NCBI GenBank assembly: GCA_964498925.1
Contig: CAZCKD010000150.1
Location: 1 to 8,959 of the forward strand
Direction of reading: 5' to 3'
DNA from: Granulosicoccus sp964498925
Lineage (GTDB): Bacteria; Pseudomonadota; Gammaproteobacteria; Granulosicoccales; Granulosicoccaceae
DNA: 8,959 nucleotides
Part shown: positions 1 through 6,180 of the stretch, one piece after another
Layout: each line of letters starts with the position of its first letter
Numbering within the stretch: position 1 is the first letter of the stretch
Made by a program: the position numbers and the translations under genes
The notes under the pieces: generated by a model
The model's database searches: none
The model's input: only the letters and a program-made list of their open reading frames with translations
What the model was told of the DNA's origin: nothing

Positions 1-664
1 CGTCAACCATGAGAGGACGACTGGTCAGCGTGTGCGCACAGATGGGCTGCACAACCAGAGCATCTATTGTTGGTCCGACAATGGGACCACCATTAGACAA
101 TGAATAGGCGGTACTGCCAGAAGGCGTGGCGACGATAATGCCATCCGCTCTCTGGTGGGTGACTAGTACATCATCGATGATGATGTCGAAGTCCATAATT
201 TGGAGTAGGTCTTTAACGCGAATGACAGTGTCATTAAATGCGTACGAACTGGATGTGCATACGCCGTCGCGCAATACACGGGTTTCCAGCAGAGCACGAT
301 TTTCTTCAATATGTTGGCCATTGACGATTTTGACTAATTCATCAAGACCTTCGGTGGGAGAAACATCAACCAGGAATCCCAGTCGACCTCTGTTGATGCC
401 GACAATGGGAACATGGTGATCGACCAATGAGCGGGCGGCACTGAGCAAGGTGCCGTCACCACCGATGACGACGGCCAAATCGCAGGTTTGCGCTATTTCT
501 GATGTGCTCACTTTTGTACGACCAACGCACAAATCGCCAATGCTCTGATCGAGAACGACCTCGATATTCAGAGTTTCCAGGCAGTTGATTACATCGTCTA
601 GGGTGTTGGCAACGCTCTCATCATTGAATTTAACAATGAGGCCAGCCCTGGTAAAAGTTGTCAT
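1..664 (-). CDS. nadK: NAD kinase, 3' end outside window (partial)
   Basis: NAD kinase phosphorylates NAD at the 2' position of its adenosine ribose to give NADP, in the cytoplasm. I translated the minus strand from ATG at 664 and read 221 uninterrupted codons to the window edge; about the last quarter of the protein is missing. Visible motifs are GGDGT at residues 68-72 (diphosphate site), GINRGRLGFL at 89-98, the family's N-E/D pair as AFND at 142-145, and the glycine-rich block DGIIVATPSGSTAYSLS at 174-190, followed by GGPIV. These match the NadK/PpnK family in order and spacing. An in-frame TAA lies 9 nt upstream of the ATG, so the start cannot lie further out. No good Shine-Dalgarno is visible. 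The gene lies 55 bp downstream of mutS on the same strand and may be cotranscribed with it; I see no strong terminator between them. Confidence 0.95.
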   Translation of the reverse strand, partial: MTTFTRAGLIVKFNDESVANTLDDVINCLETLNIEVVLDQSIGDLCVGRTKVSTSEIAQTCDLAVVIGGDGTLLSAARSLVDHHVPIVGINRGRLGFLVDVSPTEGLDELVKIVNGQHIEENRALLETRVLRDGVCTSSSYAFNDTVIRVKDLLQIMDFDIIIDDVLVTHQRADGIIVATPSGSTAYSLSNGGPIVGPTIDALVVQPICAHTLTSRPLMVD

Positions 665-719
665 CCGGTTAAATTAGCATGGTCATGTTACGGACGCTTT
701 TAACGAGCGCCCAAGATGC
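665..719 (-). other. mutS-nadK intergenic gap with weak hairpin
   Basis: This 55-bp spacer contains an imperfect inverted repeat. Read on the minus strand it is GGGCGC (712-707), a nine-base loop, then GCGTCC (697-692): six pairs, one of them G-U. No T-run follows, so it is not a convincing intrinsic terminator and readthrough from mutS into nadK is likely. No clear promoter was found here. Confidence 0.3.
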
Positions 720-3542
720 TCAATCAGCAGTGAGTAAATCCGCCATTTTGTATAGGTGTTCTAACGCCTGACGGGCAGAAATACTATCTACGTCCAATTC
801 CTTAAGATATTCCACCAACGCATCATTTCTTGCGAAAAGATCCAATTGTGGTGTGCTTGCGCCAATTTGGGGCGCATGGCTGACTTGGAACTCCTGCGCT
901 CTCACAGCCTTCCCAAGATCCCCTGACGCCCCGCCATTATCGCACAAGCCTGTGTTTTCAGAAGCGTTCGTAATAAATTGGGTGGTCGGGTTTGTATTTT
1001 CGGACTTTGTGTCTGATGTGAGGGGGTCGGGCCGCGGTCGGTCGGGCCGCGTACGGTCGGGCCGCGTACGGTCGGGCCGCGGTCGGTCGGGTCGATCGCT
1101 GTCGGGTTGCGCTGCGTTGGATTGAGATGATTCGGGCTGCTTCGTAGCGGTGCCAGATTCAAGCTGCTCCAGTTGCTCACGGGCGTAGTTCAAAGCAGCT
1201 TGCGGGAGTCCGGCTAGCTGCGCTACCTGTAGGCCGTAGCTACGGTCCGTCGCTCCGGTTTTGATCCGATGCATAAAGATAATTTTGCCGTCGTGCTCGA
1301 CAGCATCGAGATGAACGTTTTCGATGCCTGTGTGGCCATCGGCCATGGTCGTTAGCTCGAAATAATGCGTGGCAAACAGGCAGAGCGAGCGGTTATTGAC
1401 GGCCAGATGCTCGGCACAGGCCCAGGCAAGGGACAGGCCGTCGTACGTGCTCGTACCACGACCCACCTCGTCCATTAATACAAGGCTGTTTTCGGTGGCG
1501 TTTCTTAAAATATGTGCAGCCTCGGTCATCTCGACCATAAACGTTGATTGTCCCCGCGCGAGATCATCGGAAGCGCCGATACGCGTGAAAATACGATCAA
1601 TGGGACCAATGGTGGCAGCCTGTGCCGGCACATGACAGCCCGTGTGCGCCAGCAATGCGATGAGCGCGGTTTGACGCATGAAGGTCGATTTACCACCCAT
1701 GTTCGGTCCGGTAATCAGCAGCATGCGCCGGTTTTCATCCAGATGAGTCGGGTTAGCGACAAACGGTTCATCAATGAGCGCCTCGATCACCGGGTGCCGG
1801 CCTTCTTCAATCGAGAGCCCGGGCTCATCGTTAAGTGTCGGTCTACACCAATTATTTTCAGAGGCGATTCTGGCAAAGCTATTTAAGACATCCAGTTCAG
1901 CAATCGTGTGAGCCGCTTGACGCAATTGATCCAGCTCAGGTTGTAATGCGTCGAGAATGCCTGCGTAAAGTTCACGCTCTTTGGCCAGTGCTTTCTCTTT
2001 TGAGCTGAGTACCTTGTCTTCGTGTTCTTTAAGTTCTGGCGTGATGTAGCGCTCGGTGCTTTTCAGGGTTTGCCGACGAATGTAGTGTGCTGGTGGGGTG
2101 GTCTGTCGATTGGTTTCGATGTAGAAACCGTGCACCCGGTTGTAGCCTACTTTTAGAGAGGAAATTCCCGTGCTGGCTTTTTCGCGTGCCTCCATTTCGG
2201 TGAGGAAATGGCTGGCATTGTTGCTGAGCCCTCGAAGTTCATCGAGTTCGCTGTTGTAACCTTCTGCAATCACACCGCCTTCTCGCATAACGACAGGCGG
2301 ATTTTCCATGATGGCCGATTCGAGCAGTGGTCCGCTTGCGAATGGTTGCTCCAATATGCCTATGAATTCTGATAAAGCAGGCGTGGCACCTGACGCATTT
2401 GCTTTCGCAAGCTCAGTGGCAATCTCCGGGAACTTACCCAAACTGTGGCGCAGCTTATCCAGTTCTCTGGGTTGAACACTGCCCAAAAGCACACGCGTTA
2501 AAATGCGCTCTAGGTCGTGCACGTCTTTTAGCGATTGGGCAATAGTGTCGCAAATCGCATCGTGCATAAGATTTGCCACTCGATCCTGACGCTGCTGGAT
2601 GTGTGAACGATCCCGTAAGGGTTGTTGCAACCAGGCTTTTAGTTTTCTTGCTCCCATAGGGTTCGCGGTTCTATCGATAACACTAAACAGCGTGTGCTCG
2701 GTTTGCTGTTTGGCATTTTCGACAAGTTCCAGATGCCGTCGCGTACCCGGATCCAAAACGATGGATTGCGATGCATTTTCCAGTCGCAGGTTGCCTATCT
2801 GCTTGAGTGCGTTGAGTTGGGTCTCACGCGCGTAACCCAAGGCAACTGCAGCGCTACTGATCGCCAGCGGCTTATCTTCGCAACCAAAAGCCTCTAAATT
2901 TTTAACGTTGAAATGCTCGTGCAATAGTTGCCGACACGCGGCGTCGTCATAAAACCAGGGTGCCCGGGATTTTCGCGTCAGGCTTGCGAATTCGGAATTC
3001 AGTGAGCTGTCTTCAGATAGAAGAAGTTCTGCCGGATTAAGGCGCGACATTTCTGCTTGCAAGCTGGTGAGATCTGGAATTTCCATGACCGCAAGGTCGC
3101 CAGCGGCAACGTCCAACGCCGCTAAGCCGAAGCCCTGTTTAGATTCGCTGACGCATACCAGTAAAGCGACGGCTTTGGCATCGAGTAAATTTTCTTCGGT
3201 CAGAGTGCCTGGTGTAACAACCCGCACGACTTCGCGAGTGACCGGGCCCTTGTTTGTCACCGTGCCTGTTTGCTCGCAAATAGCGACGGATAGCCCTTGA
3301 TTGATGAGTCTTCCCAGATAATTGTCCGCAGCATGGTAAGGAATACCTGCCATGGGAATCGGTTCACCGCCACTTTTTCCGCGTGCTGTCAGTGTGATGT
3401 CCAATACTTGAGCAGCCTGGCGCGCGTCGTCGTAAAATAACTCATAGAAATCGCCCATTCTGTAAAAGAGGAGGGAGTCTGGGTGCTTTGCCTTGATGCC
3501 CAGGTACTGCTGCATCATGGGGGTGTGTGTACTGGTCGCCAT
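720..3542 (-). CDS. mutS: DNA mismatch repair protein MutS
   Basis: MutS recognises mispaired bases and small loops and, with ATP, recruits MutL to start strand-directed repair. I start it at ATG 3542 (940 aa) because the protein then opens with MATSTHTPMMQQYL, lining up with the E. coli N-terminus. The frame runs open back to a TTG at 3606-3608, but those 22 extra residues match nothing I know in the family. The mismatch-reading Phe-x-Glu motif is F32-Y33-E34 in GDFYELF. Walker A is GPNMGGKST at about 612-620, and Walker B ends in D691-E692, followed by GRGTSTYDG. The C-terminus carries QLDLF at 899-903, matching the beta-clamp-binding motif, then a DSISARQALEHLYKM tetramerisation-type helix region. 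The family is usually about 850-860 aa; the excess is a 102-residue linker (797-898) before the clamp motif, which holds a five-residue tandem repeat. It is divergent from pncC, and nadK follows. Confidence 0.97.
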   Translation of the reverse strand: MATSTHTPMMQQYLGIKAKHPDSLLFYRMGDFYELFYDDARQAAQVLDITLTARGKSGGEPIPMAGIPYHAADNYLGRLINQGLSVAICEQTGTVTNKGPVTREVVRVVTPGTLTEENLLDAKAVALLVCVSESKQGFGLAALDVAAGDLAVMEIPDLTSLQAEMSRLNPAELLLSEDSSLNSEFASLTRKSRAPWFYDDAACRQLLHEHFNVKNLEAFGCEDKPLAISSAAVALGYARETQLNALKQIGNLRLENASQSIVLDPGTRRHLELVENAKQQTEHTLFSVIDRTANPMGARKLKAWLQQPLRDRSHIQQRQDRVANLMHDAICDTIAQSLKDVHDLERILTRVLLGSVQPRELDKLRHSLGKFPEIATELAKANASGATPALSEFIGILEQPFASGPLLESAIMENPPVVMREGGVIAEGYNSELDELRGLSNNASHFLTEMEAREKASTGISSLKVGYNRVHGFYIETNRQTTPPAHYIRRQTLKSTERYITPELKEHEDKVLSSKEKALAKERELYAGILDALQPELDQLRQAAHTIAELDVLNSFARIASENNWCRPTLNDEPGLSIEEGRHPVIEALIDEPFVANPTHLDENRRMLLITGPNMGGKSTFMRQTALIALLAHTGCHVPAQAATIGPIDRIFTRIGASDDLARGQSTFMVEMTEAAHILRNATENSLVLMDEVGRGTSTYDGLSLAWACAEHLAVNNRSLCLFATHYFELTTMADGHTGIENVHLDAVEHDGKIIFMHRIKTGATDRSYGLQVAQLAGLPQAALNYAREQLEQLESGTATKQPESSQSNAAQPDSDRPDRPRPDRTRPDRTRPDRPRPDPLTSDTKSENTNPTTQFITNASENTGLCDNGGASGDLGKAVRAQEFQVSHAPQIGASTPQLDLFARNDALVEYLKELDVDSISARQALEHLYKMADLLTAD
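834..848 (-). other. MutS beta-clamp-binding motif codons (QLDLF)
   Basis: These five codons encode QLDLF, which fits the consensus pentapeptide (Q-L-x-L-F) by which MutS and other proteins bind the DNA sliding clamp. E. coli MutS has QMSLL at the equivalent place. The motif lies 42 residues from the C-terminus and directly before the tetramerisation segment, so the end of the protein is intact despite the enlarged linker upstream. Confidence 0.8.
1011..1115. repeat. 15-bp tandem repeat inside mutS (Arg-x-Arg-Pro-Asp units)
   Basis: On the plus strand the unit gtcgggccgcgtacg occurs twice exactly (1041-1055, 1056-1070). It is flanked by two copies of the variant ending in ggtcg (1026-1040, 1071-1085), an A-B-B-A order. 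Degenerate units sharing only the gtcggg or gtc start extend it on both sides (1086-1100, 1101-1115 and 1011-1025). On the coding strand each core unit reads RTRPD or RPRPD, and the flanks drift to SDRPD, AAQPD and PLTSD, giving seven five-residue blocks at MutS residues 810-844. Because the unit is 15 bp, gain or loss of copies would keep the reading frame. The repeat is much richer in G+C than its surroundings. Confidence 0.93.
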
Positions 3543-3646
3543 AGCGCATAGTGTACTCAGACTTTTACGCTTTCTAAACGACTTTGAAACGGGATGTGTA
3601 GGTATCAACAGTCTGTATCAGACATTGAGTAGAGACTCCGACCTTT
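3543..3646. promoter_or_regulatory. divergent mutS/pncC promoter region
   Basis: This 104-bp gap lies between the divergent starts of mutS and pncC, so both promoters should be here or just inside the genes. I cannot assign either with confidence. TTGAAA at 3584-3589 resembles a plus-strand -35, but no good -10 lies at the right distance. On the minus strand TTGATA (complement of 3603-3608) is a similar unpaired candidate. The clearest element is a perfect inverted repeat, GTCTG-TAT-CAGAC at 3611-3623, 24 bp before the pncC ATG, which could be an operator. It is not a LexA box, since CTGT at 3613 has no ACAG partner eight bases later. Neither gene has a strong Shine-Dalgarno. Confidence 0.5.
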
Positions 3647-4159
3647 ATGATTGACTCTCAGAGTGACGGTTCGACCGATCGCATTACCGAATTAGCGAAC
3701 GATTTGGGCTCGCAGCTGCAAAGGCTGGGTTGGCAAATCACGACGGCAGAATCGTGCACAGGTGGATTGATTGCCGGCGCCATTACCGATATTGCTGGTA
3801 GTTCTGACTGGTTTGAAAAGGGCTTGGTGACCTACTCTAACGAGGTGAAAACTGAGCTGCTCGGGGTGCCAGCTAACGTCTTTGAACAGCATGGTGCCGT
3901 TAGCCAGGCCTGTGTAGAGGCTATGGCGGGTGGTGCGCTGGATCGCAACAACGCGGATTTGGCCGTGGCCGTCAGTGGTGTAGCCGGTCCCGGAGGCGGA
4001 TCGATAGACAAACCAGTGGGGTTGGTATGGATCGCTTGGGCCTTGGATGGGAGCGTGGAATCGGAGTGTTTTCAGTACCCTGGAGACCGATCGCAGGTGA
4101 GATCTCAGGCGGTGGTAAGCGCCTTGCATGGTAGTATCAAAAGGCTACAACGAATATGA
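3647..4159 (+). CDS. pncC: Nicotinamide-nucleotide amidohydrolase, CinA C-terminal family
   Basis: This 170-aa protein is a stand-alone CinA C-terminal domain, as in E. coli PncC (about 165 aa). The family deamidates nicotinamide mononucleotide to nicotinate mononucleotide and ammonia, recycling a by-product of NAD-dependent DNA ligase; it acts in the cytoplasm. Visible motifs are AESCTGG at 34-40 with the likely catalytic Ser36, VTYSN at 61-65 with its conserved Tyr, SGVAGPGGG at 110-118 and KPVG at 122-125. The N-terminal MoCF-like domain of full CinA proteins is absent, which is normal for this subfamily. The ATG at 3647 has only a weak ribosome-binding site. The stop codon overlaps the ATG of the next small gene as ATGA, suggesting translational coupling. 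A pncC/cinA gene directly before recA is a common bacterial arrangement, although here a small gene intervenes. Confidence 0.92.
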   Translation: MIDSQSDGSTDRITELANDLGSQLQRLGWQITTAESCTGGLIAGAITDIAGSSDWFEKGLVTYSNEVKTELLGVPANVFEQHGAVSQACVEAMAGGALDRNNADLAVAVSGVAGPGGGSIDKPVGLVWIAWALDGSVESECFQYPGDRSQVRSQAVVSALHGSIKRLQRI

Positions 4160-4497
4160 CCGGACCCGTAATGAATCTACCTGTAAGCGCAAGAGCTACC
4201 CTTTTGACTCTGTTGTTGGCAATGATGGCAAGCACCTCATCAGCGCTGTTCGCGCAGCAAAAAGAAATGACGCTCGAGGAGTTGGAGCAGTATATCGCTG
4301 AGCAAAGAGATGCTCTGGACTTGGCTAAACAGAATCGTGATGACACCAAGGCCCGTGTTGAGGACGCTCAAAACGCTATCGATGAGCAGGAACTTCGACA
4401 TCAGGACTTGCTTGACGAAGTGGACACGCTTTGTCGAGAACAAGAAGAATTACAACCGGGTTCATTCGCCGATTGCATGGCACAATTTAGTAGCTGA
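4156..4497 (+). CDS. Small exported coiled-coil protein, function unknown
   Basis: I do not recognise this 113-aa protein. It opens with a probable Sec signal peptide: a short n-region with Arg13, a hydrophobic core about residues 15-33 (ATLLTLLLAMMASTSSALFA) and likely cleavage after Ala33, before QQKE. The mature part of about 80 residues is charged and strongly helical, with heptad-like Leu/Ile/Ala spacing from about residue 38 to 98 (for example LEELEQYIAEQ and EVDTLCREQEEL), so a periplasmic coiled coil is likely. Two cysteines, C93 and C107, bracket the end of the helix and could form a disulfide after export. The ATG at 4156 overlaps the pncC stop, with AAGG at 4141-4144 as a possible ribosome-binding site; an in-frame ATG at 4171 would also give a good signal peptide. 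Base use resembles its neighbours. Its stop codon lies inside the proposed recA SOS box. An exported protein is out of place among cytoplasmic repair genes. Confidence 0.75.
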   Translation: MTGPVMNLPVSARATLLTLLLAMMASTSSALFAQQKEMTLEELEQYIAEQRDALDLAKQNRDDTKARVEDAQNAIDEQELRHQDLLDEVDTLCREQEELQPGSFADCMAQFSS

Positions 4498-4515
4498 AAA
4501 TATTTACAGTATTTT
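4486..4515 (+). promoter_or_regulatory. Possible recA promoter around the SOS box
   Basis: TTTAGT (4486-4491) and TATTTT (4510-4515), 18 bp apart, could be a -35/-10 pair enclosing the SOS box, which would place LexA across the polymerase site and give a leader of about 100 nt. An alternative is the extended -10 TGAAATAAT (4548-4556), which has no good -35 and would give a leader of about 58 nt. The choice decides whether the whole leader hairpin described separately is transcribed. Both are judged by eye only. Confidence 0.35.
4492..4511 (+). promoter_or_regulatory. Probable LexA (SOS) box upstream of recA
   Basis: The 20 bases AGCTGAAAATATTTACAGTA match the gammaproteobacterial SOS consensus TACTGTATATATATACAGTA at 15 positions by my count. 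The left core is CTGA instead of CTGT (4494-4497) and the right core ACAG is perfect (4506-4509), with the required eight-base spacing. A further CTGT at 4518-4521 sits another 12 bp on, so that ACAGTA-TTTT-TACTGT (4506-4521) is a perfect inverted repeat overlapping the box. LexA repression of recA, relieved on DNA damage, is standard in this group. The box takes in the TGA stop (4495-4497) of the preceding gene. Confidence 0.7.
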
Positions 4516-4555
4516 TACTGTTCGACGCCCCTATCCGGGCGATGTTGTGAAATAA

Positions 4556-4612
4556 TCTCCGTCAGGCTCTGGTGCTATGGATAAGCACCGACTCAACCTG
4601 ATTGAACGGAGA
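4556..4612 (+). promoter_or_regulatory. recA leader hairpin covering the ribosome-binding site
   Basis: The leader can fold into one long stem. TCTCCGT (4556-4562) pairs with ACGGAGA (4606-4612), CAGG (4563-4566) with CCTG (4597-4600) across a five-base bulge (4601-4605), and GGTGCT (4571-4576) with AGCACC (4584-4589) around a seven-base loop (4577-4583). That is 17 Watson-Crick pairs with no mismatch inside the stems. The last arm contains the GGAGAG Shine-Dalgarno of recA, so the fold would hide it. I do not know this as a named RNA family. A smaller hairpin, CGCCC/GGGCG (4526-4530 with 4537-4541), lies upstream. Confidence 0.55.
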
Positions 4613-4613
4613 G
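4608..4613 (+). promoter_or_regulatory. recA Shine-Dalgarno GGAGAG
   Basis: GGAGAG ends seven bases before the GTG at 4621 and is the best ribosome-binding site in the window. It supports the GTG as the true recA start. Five of its six bases fall in the 3' arm of the leader hairpin. Confidence 0.8.
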
Positions 4614-4620
4614 AATACAA

Positions 4621-5661
4621 GTGGATGACAACAAAAAGAAAGCGTTAACGGCGGCGCTGGGTCAGATTGAAAAACAATTTGGCAAAGGCACCATCATGCG
4701 TATGGGCGACGATACGGTTAATAGAGATATCGACGTCATTTCAACCGGCTGTCTCGGGCTCGATATTGCGCTTGGAATAGGTGGTCTACCCAGAGGCCGT
4801 ATTGTTGAAATTTACGGGCCAGAAAGCTCTGGTAAAACAACGATGACGCTGCAAGTCATTGCAGAATGTCAAAAAGCTGGTGGCACTGCGGCGTTTGTCG
4901 ATGCGGAGCATGCTCTTGATCCCGTTTATGCAAAGAAGCTCGGTGTTGATGTCGACGACCTGCTTATTTCACAACCAGACACCGGCGACCAAGCGCTGGA
5001 GATCGTCGATATGCTGGTTCGCTCCAGTGCCGTGGACATTATCGTTGTCGATTCTGTTGCAGCGCTTACACCAAAGGCTGAAATCGAAGGTGATATGGGT
5101 GACTCTCACGTTGGCCTTCAGGCGCGGCTCATGTCGCAAGCCCTACGAAAGTTAACCGGCAATATCAAGCGTACGAATACGCTGGTTATATTCATCAACC
5201 AAATCCGCATGAAGATCGGCGTCATGTTCGGTAGCCCTGAAACAACAACCGGTGGTAACGCGCTTAAGTTCTACTGTTCTGTGCGTATGGATATTCGTCG
5301 TATAGGCGCTATCAAACGGGCCGATGAAATCGTCGGCAACGAGACCCGGGTCAAGGTGGTTAAAAACAAGATGGCACCGCCGTTCAAACAAACCGAGTTC
5401 GAAATACTCTACGGGGAGGGAGTGTCGCGAGAAGGCGAGCTTATCGATCTTGGCGTTCAGAACGGTTTGGTCGACAAAGCGGGAGCCTGGTACAGCTATA
5501 ACGGCGACAGAATTGGCCAAGGCAAAGAAAACGTCAGAAAACACATGCTCGAGAACCCAGAGATGGCCGACGAGATCGATAAAAAGCTGCGCGAGATGCT
5601 GTTGACCAAATCGACGGGCAAGGTTGAGGAAGAAGAGGAACTCGAAGAAGCCGAAGCGTAA
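4621..5661 (+). CDS. recA: Recombinase RecA
   Basis: RecA coats single-stranded DNA as an ATP-bound filament, carries out homology search and strand exchange, and triggers LexA self-cleavage. The protein is 346 aa (E. coli 353) and collinear with the family. Walker A is GPESSGKT at 66-73, the catalytic glutamate is E96 in FVDAEHALD, and the Walker B strand is IIVVDS near 140-145. Loop L2 (about 193-212) starts NQIRMKIG and includes the ATP-sensing Gln194. The C-terminal tail is highly acidic (EEEEELEEAEA), as usual for a part that tempers DNA binding. It starts with GTG, supported by the GGAGAG site at the right distance. A near-consensus SOS box lies about 110-130 bp upstream. No intein, frameshift or missing key residue is seen. 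recX follows after 27 bp with no visible terminator. Confidence 0.99.
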   Translation: MDDNKKKALTAALGQIEKQFGKGTIMRMGDDTVNRDIDVISTGCLGLDIALGIGGLPRGRIVEIYGPESSGKTTMTLQVIAECQKAGGTAAFVDAEHALDPVYAKKLGVDVDDLLISQPDTGDQALEIVDMLVRSSAVDIIVVDSVAALTPKAEIEGDMGDSHVGLQARLMSQALRKLTGNIKRTNTLVIFINQIRMKIGVMFGSPETTTGGNALKFYCSVRMDIRRIGAIKRADEIVGNETRVKVVKNKMAPPFKQTEFEILYGEGVSREGELIDLGVQNGLVDKAGAWYSYNGDRIGQGKENVRKHMLENPEMADEIDKKLREMLLTKSTGKVEEEEELEEAEA

Positions 5662-5688
5662 GGCTCTCATTTCTTCCGGATTTAAGCA

Positions 5689-6180
5689 GTGACGGAAAAA
5701 ATTGCGTCGCCAGAGGAGCTTGCTCGTCTGGCGTACGCTGCTTCCATTCGGTTGTTGGCCAGGCGAGATCACTCAGTTCAGGAACTCACCAGAAAGCTGC
5801 GTAAACGAGAGCATTCAGAGGAGGCAATTGCCACAATTCTGGAGGAACTCCTCGACGCAAATTATCTAAACGATGAGCGATACGCAGAGCTATATGCATT
5901 TCAGAGAATGGAGCAGGGTTACGGGCCTCTAGCCATTCAATCGCGATTACGTGAAAGAGGGTTATCCCCGCACTATATCCACGGAGCGTTAGTTGGCTTA
6001 GGGGTGGATTGGACCGAAAAAGCAGAACAACTCATTCACAAGCGTTTCAACCCTACGGAAATACAGGACACCGAACAGAGAGTGGTGGCGAGAATTGCAC
6101 GGTTTGTGCAGGCTAGAGGTTATGCGCCCAGCGATGCCTTTCGAGGCTTAAAGAACGCTCGTAGCAACGTTGAGTCATAA
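5689..6180 (+). CDS. recX: RecA regulatory protein RecX
   Basis: RecX is a small helical protein that binds RecA filaments and limits their extension and ATPase, keeping recombination and SOS in check. The 163-aa product is close to E. coli RecX (166 aa) and has the same three-repeat helical layout: RLLARRDHSVQELTRKL at about 22-38, a central block with YLNDERYAELYAFQR and GYGPLAIQSRLRERGLS at about 59-94, and a C-terminal block ending in FVQARGYAPSDAFRGL. It starts with GTG at 5689, 27 bp after the recA stop. The ribosome-binding site is poor (GGA at 5678-5680), which together with the GTG suggests low translation relative to RecA, as would suit an inhibitor. Cotranscription with recA, and so SOS induction, is inferred from the spacing and from the lack of an obvious terminator between them. 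Confidence 0.93.
   Translation: MTEKIASPEELARLAYAASIRLLARRDHSVQELTRKLRKREHSEEAIATILEELLDANYLNDERYAELYAFQRMEQGYGPLAIQSRLRERGLSPHYIHGALVGLGVDWTEKAEQLIHKRFNPTEIQDTEQRVVARIARFVQARGYAPSDAFRGLKNARSNVES

Noticed and set aside
126..419. Plus-strand open frame opposite nadK
   Set aside because: The minus strand carries clear NAD kinase motifs through this stretch; the plus-strand peptide is low-complexity and featureless.
678..694. Five-codon mini-ORF (ATG ACC ATG CTA ATT TAA on the minus strand) just before nadK as a leader peptide
   Set aside because: It has no ribosome-binding site and no regulatory codon pattern; such short frames are expected by chance.
1026..1085. The tandem repeat as a CRISPR array or set of iterons
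   Set aside because: The units are directly abutting with no unique spacers, and they remain in frame with MutS coding sequence.
853..1180. Open frames in other phases across the mutS repeat, with Arg/Gly-rich or Gly/Pro/Thr-rich peptides
   Set aside because: A stop-free 15-bp unit opens other phases too; these peptides are by-products of the repeat, not genes.
3543..3608. mutS reading frame open back to a TTG, adding 22 residues
   Set aside because: The extension matches no MutS N-terminus I know, while the ATG at 3542 gives an E. coli-like start.
3613..3628. CTGT in the mutS/pncC gap as a second SOS box
   Set aside because: The bases eight positions on are TTGA, not ACAG, so the LexA pattern is not met.
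3692..4129. Minus-strand open frame of 145 codons opposite pncC
   Set aside because: PncC has all its family motifs on the plus strand, and the antisense peptide shows none.
5152..5772. Open frame of 206 codons on the minus strand across recA and recX
   Set aside because: It lies antisense to two certain genes, has no recognisable domain, and is best explained as a shadow of recA codon bias.
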